In this document: positions 43,442 through 50,839 of the stretch, one piece after another
Numbering within the stretch: position 1 is the stretch's first letter
How the letters are laid out: each line of letters opens with the position of its first letter
From: CAIMWS01 sp964409245
Lineage (GTDB): Bacteria; Verrucomicrobiota; Verrucomicrobiia; Limisphaerales; UBA1319
Direction: 5' to 3'
NCBI GenBank assembly: GCA_964409245.1
Contig: CAYPCQ010000025.1
Coordinates: 1 to 64,000, forward strand
DNA: 64,000 nt
Notes under the pieces: model-generated
Databases searched by the model: none
Told to the model about the DNA's origin: nothing
Seen by the model: the letters and a program-made list of their open reading frames with translations, nothing else
Made by a program: the position numbers and the translations under genes

Positions 43442-44194
43442 TCAATGCATCAACAAACCCCCGCTGACATCCACGGTGGCGCCGGTCATGTAGCTGGCGG
43501 CCGGCGAGGCGAGGAAAACCACCACCCGGGCGACCTCCTCCGGCTGGGCGATCCGGTGGAGGGGGATCCGGGCCAGGTATTGCTCTTTGCGCGCCTCCCA
43601 TACCCTGGCCACCATCTCGGTCAGGACCATGCCCGGGGCGACGGAGTTTACATGAATGCCTTCCCGGGCAACTTCCCGGGCCAGGGCGTGGGTCATGGAG
43701 ATCAGGGCGCCCTTGCTGGCGTCATAAGGCAGATGGCCCGAGGTGGAGCCCAGGAAAGCCGAGGTGGAGGCGATATTGACGATCCACCCCGGCGCCCGCC
43801 GGGCGCGCAGCCGCTGGATGAACTCCTGCGCCGCCCGGAAAGCCCCGGTGACGTTGACCGCGAAGGTATGCTCCCACTCCTCGCGGGTATATTTCTCGAG
43901 CGGGCCGCCGGGGCAATGGGCGGCGTTGTTCACCAGCACGTCCACCGGGCCCAGCGCCTGCTCCAGGCGGTCGAAGATCGCGGCGATATCCGCCTCCCGG
44001 CCGATATCCCCGGGGATGGGCGCCGCCCGGCCGGAACCGATCCCGCCGGCCAGGGCCTCAGCCCCGGCACGGCTGCGGCAGTAATTAACACCCACCCGGG
44101 CCCCCTCCGCGGCAAACGTCCTGCAAATCACCGCGCCCAGGCCGCGCGAGCCGCCGGTGACGAGCACCACCTTGTCCTGCAACCCCAAATCCAT
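43442..44194 (-). CDS. SDR-family oxidoreductase (3-oxoacyl-ACP-reductase-like)
   Basis: The 250-residue classical SDR has the nucleotide motif VTGGSRGLGAVI, NNAAHC (NNAG-like), IVNIASTSAF with catalytic Ser, PYDASKGALISM (YxxxK) and the C-terminal GATVDVSGG. Arg in NYCRSR suggests NADPH preference. It lies 11 bases from the DegT aminotransferase stop in the same operon, which suggests that it prepares or finishes a keto- or amino-sugar. The precise substrate is unknown. Confidence 0.9.
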   Translation of the reverse strand: MDLGLQDKVVLVTGGSRGLGAVICRTFAAEGARVGVNYCRSRAGAEALAGGIGSGRAAPIPGDIGREADIAAIFDRLEQALGPVDVLVNNAAHCPGGPLEKYTREEWEHTFAVNVTGAFRAAQEFIQRLRARRAPGWIVNIASTSAFLGSTSGHLPYDASKGALISMTHALAREVAREGIHVNSVAPGMVLTEMVARVWEARKEQYLARIPLHRIAQPEEVARVVVFLASPAASYMTGATVDVSGGLLMH

Positions 44195-44205
44195 GCCGTT
44201 ATGGA

Positions 44206-45561
44206 TTATCGGGCCGCCTGGACCAGAGCTTCGCTGTGGGCTTGGACCTTCGCAACTGCCTCAATGATGTGATTGATTTCGGCACGGCCGGCCAGAAGCA
44301 GGTTCTGGCTCATGCCGACCGTGTTGGCGCAGACTTGGCGGTTGCCCTTCAGTTCCCGGAAGCTTTCCCGGTAGGCCTTGAGCCGGGCGGCGCTGAAGAG
44401 CCGCTTGAATCCGCGCGAGTTGATGGCTTCATCCAGCAGCCCGTCGTGGTACTGCTCGGTATAGCCGCCGCCGCAGGGGATGCCCTCGGCATTGAGGGCC
44501 CGGACAAATTGGTCGCGCGTGAGGCCGTGGAACTGGCTGGCGTCGTAGCGGAGGGGATACAGGTGCCAGACCGCGCGGCTGTTTTCGGGCAGGCGGGCGG
44601 GCTGGATGCCGGGGATCTGCCGCAGGCCGGCCCCGAGGAGTTCGGCGTTCTCCCGCCGCACCGCGGTTTCGCGCGTGAGCTTGTCGAACTGCTGCAGGAG
44701 GATGACCGCCTGGAACTGCTGCATGCGGAAATTGCTGCCGCGGGTGAAGCTGCCGCTGCCCTTGAAATTGCCGAAAGCGCGGCCGCAATTGTGGAAAGCC
44801 TGGCAGCGGTCCACCAAGTCATCGCTGTTCCCGGTGACGGCGCCCCCTTCCCCGGAGGGCAGGTGCTTGGAATTCTGGAAGCTGAAGCAGCCAAGATCGC
44901 CCAGCGTGCCGCATTTGCGGCCTTTATATTCAGCCAGCCAGGCCTGGCAGGCGTCCTCAATCACCGCGAACCCATGCTTTTTGGCGATCGCGTTGATGGG
45001 GTCCATATCGCACGGCATGCCGTAGATATGCACCGGCAGGATGGCGCGCGTCCGCTCGGTGATCCGGCTTTCGATGGTGGCCGGATCGATGGTCAGGGTG
45101 GCCGGATCGGTGTCGGCGAAAACCGGGAGGGCTCTTTGGTTCAGGATGGCATTGTACGTGGCGATGAACGTGAACGGCGAAACAATGACCTCGTCCCCGG
45201 CGTCCACGTCCATGACCTGCAGGGCGACCAGCAGGGCGGTGGTGCCGCTGGCCGTGGCCAGGCAGCGCCGGGCGCCCAGCAGCTGGGCGTAGGCCTTCTC
45301 GAACTCCGCCACGTGCTCCCCGCTGCCCCGGTACCAGCGGCCGCTGCGCAGCACCTCCAGCACCGCCGGCTCCCAGGTTTCGCGCCAGACCGGCCAGCCG
45401 GGCCAGCCTCCCTGGTGCACCGGGGCGCCCCCCAGCAAAGCCGGCTTGGATGCCTCGGCCGCCACGGCCATGGGAGCCATCCCAGTGCCCAGCAAGGTGA
45501 GCGCGGCGGATCCCGCCGCGGTTTGGTGAATGAAGCGACGCCGTGAGAGATGCTCTTTCAT
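44206..45561 (-). CDS. DegT/DnrJ/EryC1/StrS aminotransferase with Tat signal
   Basis: The start at 45561 (MKEHLSRRRFIHQTAAGSAA) carries a twin-arginine signal (RRRFI) and hydrophobic stretch, so the enzyme is predicted to be exported folded. The 451-residue protein has the sugar-aminotransferase family motifs SGTTALLVALQVMDVDAGDEVIV, VFADTDPATLTIDPATIE, VIEDACQAW and the PLP Lys in CFSFQNSKHLPSGEGG. The family transfers amino groups to keto-sugars or forms AHBA. A Tat-exported form needs PLP loading in the cytoplasm. The gene is divergent from the 2-hydroxyacid dehydrogenase across 137 bases. Confidence 0.86.
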   Translation of the reverse strand: MKEHLSRRRFIHQTAAGSAALTLLGTGMAPMAVAAEASKPALLGGAPVHQGGWPGWPVWRETWEPAVLEVLRSGRWYRGSGEHVAEFEKAYAQLLGARRCLATASGTTALLVALQVMDVDAGDEVIVSPFTFIATYNAILNQRALPVFADTDPATLTIDPATIESRITERTRAILPVHIYGMPCDMDPINAIAKKHGFAVIEDACQAWLAEYKGRKCGTLGDLGCFSFQNSKHLPSGEGGAVTGNSDDLVDRCQAFHNCGRAFGNFKGSGSFTRGSNFRMQQFQAVILLQQFDKLTRETAVRRENAELLGAGLRQIPGIQPARLPENSRAVWHLYPLRYDASQFHGLTRDQFVRALNAEGIPCGGGYTEQYHDGLLDEAINSRGFKRLFSAARLKAYRESFRELKGNRQVCANTVGMSQNLLLAGRAEINHIIEAVAKVQAHSEALVQAAR

Positions 45562-45698
45562 AATTTCCCAAACCCTAGTGCGCCGGTTCCGGGCGGGCAA
45601 CCAGAAAATGAAGCGCGGCAAGGCGGCGGCGCTGGCGGCCCAAGGCGGACCTTGCCAAACCAGTCCCGGCGCAGCATAAATGATCGTCGCGTAAAAGC

Positions 45699-46679
45699 AT
45701 GAAACCTAAGATTTGCATATTGGATTGGGCGGTGTCCCCGCGCAGCGATCCGGAAGCCCGGATCGAAAAGGAAATCATCGGGGAGGCGGCCGAAGTGGAG
45801 AGTTATTGGTGCCATAGCGACGCGGATTTCAACGAGCACGTGCGCCAGGCCAAAGCCCTCATCGCCTGGCAGAATTTCCCCATCACCGCGGCGGGCATCG
45901 GCACGCTCCGGCAATGCCGGGCCATCGTGCGCAACGGGGTGGGCTTCGATTCGGTGGATATCGCCGCCGCCGCCCGCCTGGGCATCGCCGTGTGCAACGT
46001 GCCGGACTACGGCACCGAGGAGGTGGCGGACCACGCCATAGCCCTGGCCCTGGCGCTGTGCCGCCAGCTATTCCCGCTGAACGAGGAGGCCAAAAAGCTG
46101 GGCTGGCTCATCCGGGTGGTCCCGAAAATCCGGCGGCTGCGGGAGCTGGTGTTCGGGGTGGTGGGCCTCGGCCGCATTGGCACGGCGGTGGCGCTGCGGG
46201 CCAAGGCCCTCGGTTTCAAGGTGACGTTTTACGATCCTTACCTGGGCAACGGCGTGCACAAAGCCCTGGGCATCGCCCGCTGCCGCACCCTCCCCGAGCT
46301 GCTGCAAACGGCGGACGTGATGTCCCTTCACTGCCCGCTGAACGAGGAGACCCGCCATTTGATCGCCGGGCGGGAATTGGGCCTGATGAAACCCACCGCC
46401 TACCTGGTCAACACCGCCCGGGGCGCCATCATCAAGAAAGCGGCCATCCTGGCCGCCCTGCGGGAAAACCGCCTGGGCGGCGCGGGCCTGGATGTGGTGG
46501 AGGACGAGCCGCTGCAAACGGCGGAGGAGGCCGCCACCCCGAACTTGATCGTCACCTGCCACGCGGCCTTCTGCAGCGTGGAATCGATCGCGGAAATGCG
46601 CTCCACCGCCGCCCGGATCGCCCGCGCGGCGGTGCTGGGCGAACCTCTGGAAAATGTCGTGAACGGGGTCCGCCCGTAA
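45699..46679 (+). CDS. D-isomer-specific 2-hydroxyacid dehydrogenase (CtBP-like)
   Basis: The 326-residue NAD-dependent dehydrogenase resembles the CtBP/phosphoglycerate-dehydrogenase group. It has CRAIVRNGVGFDSVDIAAA, the Rossmann motif GVVGLGRIGTAVALRAKALGF, SLHCPLNEETRHLI, VNTARGAIIKKAAI (catalytic Arg), GLDVVEDEPL (Glu) and VTCHAAFCSVES (catalytic His). The substrate could be a C-terminal 2-oxo acid from the neighbouring metabolism. It is divergent from the DegT gene and convergent with the dCMP deaminase. Confidence 0.9.
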   Translation: MKPKICILDWAVSPRSDPEARIEKEIIGEAAEVESYWCHSDADFNEHVRQAKALIAWQNFPITAAGIGTLRQCRAIVRNGVGFDSVDIAAAARLGIAVCNVPDYGTEEVADHAIALALALCRQLFPLNEEAKKLGWLIRVVPKIRRLRELVFGVVGLGRIGTAVALRAKALGFKVTFYDPYLGNGVHKALGIARCRTLPELLQTADVMSLHCPLNEETRHLIAGRELGLMKPTAYLVNTARGAIIKKAAILAALRENRLGGAGLDVVEDEPLQTAEEAATPNLIVTCHAAFCSVESIAEMRSTAARIARAAVLGEPLENVVNGVRP

Positions 46680-46880
46680 TACCTTGCCGCGGGCAAACCG
46701 GCGGTGCGGCCGGGCCGGAGATCGCGAGATCCGCGGCGCAAAAACCGGGGGCCTGCGAAGGGCATGGCTGCAAACCTTGGTTCGTAAGCGCCGCGGAAGC
46801 ACAACGCATAAAAACGCGCATGAGGTGCGCGGAGCGGCGGACGGAACCCGGACGCCCAATTCCGCAGCCGATGTTACTTG

Positions 46881-46895
46881 GCCGCGGAGCGGCCG
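46881..46895. terminator. Hairpin between convergent genes
   Basis: GGCCGC-GGA-GCGGCC is a perfect six-base-pair hairpin in the 263-base gap between the convergent dehydrogenase and deaminase genes. Another small hairpin (TGGGTT/AACCCA) lies about 20 bases away. Neither has a T tract, so factor-independent termination is uncertain. Confidence 0.35.
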
Positions 46896-46942
46896 GCGAC
46901 GGCAGCGTGGGTTTCAACCCATCGACAGGATAGAACGTTCGG

Positions 46943-47368
46943 TCAGGCCGGCTGCCCGCCGGGAATCTGGACCAGCTGAATGCCGAATTCCTGGGCCAGT
47001 TCAAAGGCGAGGGTGTCGCGCTCGTAGATCTGGCGGAACACGATCCGGCGAATGCCTTTGGAGGCGATGAAGGTCATGCAGTGGCGGCAGGGCAGATGGG
47101 TAACCGCCAGGAATTTGCACTGGCCCGGCTTGACGGCGCGCAGGGCGTTCACCTCGGCGTGGATGATCCGCGCCCCGCGCCGCTCGCGGTCCGACCAGTC
47201 GATCTCCACCTTGGGCGGCGGGCCATTGTAGCCCAGGCAGACCGAATCATCGGTCAAAACCGCGCACGCCCCCACCTGCAGATAGGGATCCTGGGACCGG
47301 CAATCGGCTATGGTTTCCGCAAGGATCAATGCGGTTTCTTCCCATGATTTGCGTTGGCGCGCCTTCAT
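46943..47368 (-). CDS. Deoxycytidylate (dCMP) deaminase family protein
   Basis: The start at 47368 (MKARQRKSWEETALILAETIADCRS) gives 141 residues, typical of the family. The zinc-dependent cytidine-deaminase motifs HAEVNAL and PCRHC are present, together with LGYNGPP (CxGYNG-like) and IRRIVFRQIYERDT. dCMP deaminase supplies dUMP for dTMP synthesis; related ComEB proteins exist in competence operons, but no competence genes are near. The gene is isolated on the minus strand. Confidence 0.87.
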   Translation of the reverse strand: MKARQRKSWEETALILAETIADCRSQDPYLQVGACAVLTDDSVCLGYNGPPPKVEIDWSDRERRGARIIHAEVNALRAVKPGQCKFLAVTHLPCRHCMTFIASKGIRRIVFRQIYERDTLAFELAQEFGIQLVQIPGGQPA

Positions 47369-47681
47369 ATGGCGCCCAGCCTGGCAGGAATGGGCGCCGT
47401 CCGCAAACCCCATTGCATGGAGCGCCGCGCCGGCGGGCAAACAATTTTGGCCGGTGACCTGCGGCCGCCTGAATTCATTGACCGCCAGCAAGGAACCCCT
47501 CCGCGAGCAGGATGCCATCGGCCGCCGGCGCCTGCTGGCGTTGAAAAAGATCCCCGGCCATCCCCCATCTTGATCCTGGGAGCCACGCGCGGCGGGAAGC
47601 GAGATTGCCCTTGCCCCGCCGGGGGCGGGGGCTACCATAAGGAAAGCGAATGAAACGAGTGTACCTGAACGACAGGCGGAT
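47369..47681. other. Divergent promoter region with GC hairpin
   Basis: These 313 bases lie between the deaminase and glcF. A GCCCCGCC/GGCGGGGGC hairpin lies about 55 bases upstream of the glcF start. No gene is visible. Confidence 0.5.
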
Positions 47682-49025
47682 ATGGTGAGTGACGCCCAGC
47701 AGGCCCCCCGCAGCGCGCCCGCTCCGGCCAAAGGCTGGAAGGATCTGGATTATGCCACCGTCCAGCAATGCATGCATTGCGGGCTGTGCCTGCCCACCTG
47801 CCCCACTTATACCGCCACCAAGCTGGAGCGCAACAGCCCCCGGGGCCGCATTTCCCTGGTGCGGGCCATCATGGACGGCCAGATGCCCCTGAACCGGGAG
47901 TTCGCCGAGGAGATGTATTTCTGCCTGGGCTGCCTGGCCTGCACGAGCGCCTGCCCGGCCGGGGTGAATTACGCCGAGATCTTCGAGCAAGCCCGGGCCG
48001 AGGCGGAACGGAGCAATTTGCTCCGCTCGCCCCAACGCCGGTTCATCCGCTGGCTGACGGTCAAATGGCTGTTCATGGATTTGCGGCGGCTCCTGCTGGC
48101 GGGGCGTTGCCTGCGGCTCTACCAGCGGCTGGGCCTGCAGAAGCTGGTGCGCGGCAGCGGGGTGCTGCGGCTGTTCCCCAAACGCCTGCGGGAGCTGGAG
48201 GCCATGACCCCGGACATCCCCCGGAAGTTTTCCGCGGACCTCATCCAGCCGGTCACCCCCGCCCTGGGGAAGCGCCAATACCGGGTGGCGGTGCTGACGG
48301 GCTGCGCGCAGGATCTGATTTTCAGCGAAATCAACCGCGACACCGTGGAAGTGCTGGCCCGCAATGGGTGCGAGGTCTTCACCCCGCCCCGCCAATCCTG
48401 CTGCGGCTCGCTGCATGGCCACAATGGCGAATGGGAGCTGGCCAAAGAGCTGGCCCGGCGGCAGCTGGACCAGTTCCCACCGGACCAATTCGACGCCATC
48501 ATCAGCAACGCCGGCGGCTGCGGCTCCCACCTGAAGCATTACCACCAGCTGCTCAAGGAGGATCCCGTTTACCACGAACGCGCCCGGCTTTGGGATGCCC
48601 GGCTCAAGGACATCCATGAGTGGCTGGTCGAAATCGGCATCCAGCCGGTGCCCGGCCGCAACGCCCTCGAGCAGGTGGTGACCTACCACGAATCGTGCCA
48701 CCTCTGCCACGGGCAGAAAGTCGTGAGCCAGCCGCGGAAAGTCCTGCTGGCCATCCCGAAGCTGAAGCTGGTGGAGCTGGCGGAAAGCAACTGGTGCTGC
48801 GGCAGCGCGGGCATCTACAACATCGTGCAGCCGGAGATGGCCAATGTGCTGCAGGATCGGAAGCTGAAAAACATCGAGGCCACCCGGGCCACCGTGGTGG
48901 CCAACGGGAATTCCGGCTGCCTGCTCCAGCTCATCAACGGCGCCCGCGCCCGGAAGCTCCAGGTGCGCGTGGCCCACCCGGTGACCCTCCTGGCGGAAGC
49001 CTACCGGCGGGCGGAGGAAAACTGA
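47682..49025 (+). CDS. glcF: Glycolate oxidase iron-sulfur subunit-like protein
   Basis: The 447-residue protein has two N-terminal ferredoxin-type [4Fe-4S] motifs (CMHCGLCLPTCPTY and CLGCLACTSACPAG). Two CCG-type domains follow (SCCGSLHGHNG and NWCCGSAGIYN) with VAVLTGCAQDLIF and YHESCHLCHGQ. This is the order of GlcF. Electrons from glycolate or D-lactate oxidised by the flavin subunits would pass through it to quinone. glcD/glcE are absent from the window, so a different flavin partner or a distant locus is implied. Confidence 0.86.
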   Translation: MVSDAQQAPRSAPAPAKGWKDLDYATVQQCMHCGLCLPTCPTYTATKLERNSPRGRISLVRAIMDGQMPLNREFAEEMYFCLGCLACTSACPAGVNYAEIFEQARAEAERSNLLRSPQRRFIRWLTVKWLFMDLRRLLLAGRCLRLYQRLGLQKLVRGSGVLRLFPKRLRELEAMTPDIPRKFSADLIQPVTPALGKRQYRVAVLTGCAQDLIFSEINRDTVEVLARNGCEVFTPPRQSCCGSLHGHNGEWELAKELARRQLDQFPPDQFDAIISNAGGCGSHLKHYHQLLKEDPVYHERARLWDARLKDIHEWLVEIGIQPVPGRNALEQVVTYHESCHLCHGQKVVSQPRKVLLAIPKLKLVELAESNWCCGSAGIYNIVQPEMANVLQDRKLKNIEATRATVVANGNSGCLLQLINGARARKLQVRVAHPVTLLAEAYRRAEEN

Positions 49026-49040
49026 GCCGCCGGGCGGCTC
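49024..49040 (+). terminator. GC hairpin at the glcF stop codon
   Basis: GAGCCGC-CGG-GCGGCTC forms a seven-pair stem that overlaps the TGA. There is no T tract, so it is a weak terminator candidate. Confidence 0.4.
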
Positions 49041-49322
49041 CTGGCAGGCATTCCCCCAAACCATCCAATGGGGCCTCAAAAGCGGGCGCCAGATTGATCA
49101 ATCCTCGGGCGCAACCGAACCCACGTTCCGGCCATGCCGGGAGTAATTTGGCCACTGGTTGGGCATTCCGGGCCATGGCCATCTCTTGTTGAATCGCCAA
49201 TTATTGAACCAGTTCACCAGCGGGTTTTCCAGGGCGATGGCCAGCCTTGCGCAATGGCGTAAAAACCGCTTAACCACCTGCGGAGCATAAAGGCAATTTT
49301 TTCCGGCCTGCTGGCCCGGGCT

Positions 49323-49931
49323 TCAACTTTTCCGCAGGCGGAAATCCGACGGCCGCTGGTAGTTCTCCAATCCCCAAATGCCCCGGCGTTTTTCCTGGGC
49401 GCGGATTTGGGCGTTGATCAAGGCATGGCGGGTCTTGGCGGACAGATCGGTGGCGAACTCCTCGTAATACTCAGCCAGGCCTTCCTCCACGAGCCGCGCA
49501 TTGACCATCGTTTCCCCCAGCCAAAGGACGACCACGGGCCGTTTGAGATGATCCGTGGTCACAATCGCCATCGTCCCGCTCTGGTTGAGCGCCAGTTGGG
49601 AGGTGAATTTTTTGCTGTCGTCGGCGAGGGGCTGATCCTTGCCCCGGGGCTGGACGGAAAACTCCGGCGCATCCACCCCCGCCAACCGCACCGTAACCCG
49701 GGGATGCTGCTCCGTGCGCACCACCAAGGTGTCCCCTTTGACAATCTCGAGGATCACCACCGAGCCGGTCCAGGCATACTTTTTTTCGCCCGTCTGCAGC
49801 TGCTCCCTGGCTTCGACATAAGTCTGCATGAGCCAGCGCCGGTTGTCGGCCTGCCTGAGGTAATAATACCCGGCGGCCCCCAGCACCAGCAAGACCACGC
49901 CCGCAATCAACTTTTTTATGAGCTTGAACAT
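49323..49931 (-). CDS. Membrane-anchored thermonuclease (SNase)-like protein
   Basis: The start at 49931 (MFKLIKKLIAGVVLLVLGAAG) opens a signal anchor; the longer frame is rejected. The 202-residue protein has the SNase fold motifs VKGDTLVVRTEQHPRVTVRLAGVDAPEF (catalytic Arg and calcium-binding Asp) and TTDHLKRPVVVLWLGETMVNARLVEEGLAEYY, with RRGIWGL near the end. The active-site Glu/Arg pair typical of staphylococcal nuclease is only partly recognisable. It is probably a periplasmic nuclease. Confidence 0.8.
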   Translation of the reverse strand: MFKLIKKLIAGVVLLVLGAAGYYYLRQADNRRWLMQTYVEAREQLQTGEKKYAWTGSVVILEIVKGDTLVVRTEQHPRVTVRLAGVDAPEFSVQPRGKDQPLADDSKKFTSQLALNQSGTMAIVTTDHLKRPVVVLWLGETMVNARLVEEGLAEYYEEFATDLSAKTRHALINAQIRAQEKRRGIWGLENYQRPSDFRLRKS

Positions 49932-50050
49932 TCCTTCCGCCCGTATTGGACGGCAACCTAGCCAAACTCCCAGGCCGCGTAAAGCAATTAGCCATCCAGA
50001 AATCACCGGCCTTGCCGCTGCCCGTCTTTGGCTGTTCCTGAGGCCAAGGC

Positions 50051-50251
50051 TCACGGCTGGGCCAGAACAGGCCGGAAACCGAGGAAGCTGAACCGGGCTT
50101 CGGGCCAGGTGATCACGATGGGGTTGGTGGCCGCCCCACGGTCGAACCAGATGGCGCTCTGCACCCCGCCCGCCGTCTGCCCATGGAGCGATAAACCCAA
50201 CAGCAGGCCAATGGCCAGCCATAATCCGCGGGACGAACTCCAGGGTTGCAT
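50051..50251 (-). pseudogene. Signal peptide joined to SUMF1 C-terminal tail (remnant)
   Basis: The frame from 50251 gives 66 residues: MQPWSSSRGLWLAIGLLLGLSL is a signal peptide, and the end EARFSFLGFRPVL resembles the last residues of FGE/SUMF1 domains (GFRxVL). The body of the domain is missing. An internal deletion of a secreted FGE-type gene explains this best. A functional short peptide is less likely. Confidence 0.5.
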
Positions 50252-50369
50252 GGTCACAGATTGGCGGAAACACCACGGGTTTGCCACCCCCATTTTTACA
50301 GCAATCAGCCGTTCAGGAGGATGCCCCCTGAACGGCTGAACGGCTGGAACCAACAGGCATTAACACCGG

Positions 50370-50624
50370 TCAGAAACAGGGCGGAGGCGGCGGTGGCGGT
50401 GGCCGCATAGGCCGGGGTGGCGGAGGCGGCGGACGCCTCGGCGGTGGCGGAGGCAGTTCGTCACCGGGAGGCGGTGGCGGCCGCATCATGCGGGATCCTT
50501 CACGCCCCGGGGGCGGCGGCCGGAAAGCCGGTGGACCACCCGGCCCCACTCTCGGCGGATGGCCGTAACCCACGCCACCCACCACCATTATTCCCGCCGC
50601 GATCAGCAAAGCTTTAATTCTCAT
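50370..50624 (-). CDS. Small secreted proline-rich protein
   Basis: The start at 50624 has GGAG/AAAGGA upstream. The 84 residues form a signal peptide (MRIKALLIAAGIMVVGGVGYG) and then a nearly pure Pro/Arg/Gly tail with runs of four to eight prolines. It ends in PCF. Such tails are often extracellular-matrix linkers. No family assigned. The coding DNA is biased to C by the proline codons. Confidence 0.55.
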   Translation of the reverse strand: MRIKALLIAAGIMVVGGVGYGHPPRVGPGGPPAFRPPPPGREGSRMMRPPPPPGDELPPPPPRRPPPPPPRPMRPPPPPPPPCF

Positions 50625-50839
50625 AGCGATCCTTTCTCCATCCATTTTGACTTGGGCGGTGTCAGAATATTCACGGCGAAAAAGCACTCAAACCGTCTCC
50701 CGGATTGAATAACAACCCTTCCCGATCCGTCCAACCGGCCCGGCTTGCCGATCCGAAAACAGCGCCCGCCACGGTCCGCCACGGCCTCTTTTCGGGGCCA
50801 GCCTGGCTTCCGCTCCCAGTGCCAGGCCCGCGGCCGCCA

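Noticed and set aside
46815..46880. tRNA-like or rRNA-like sequence near GGAGCGGCGGACGGAACCC
   Set aside because: The T-loop motif is wrong (TTCCGTC rather than TTCGANT) and no acceptor or anticodon stem can be drawn. A decayed fragment is possible but cannot be supported.
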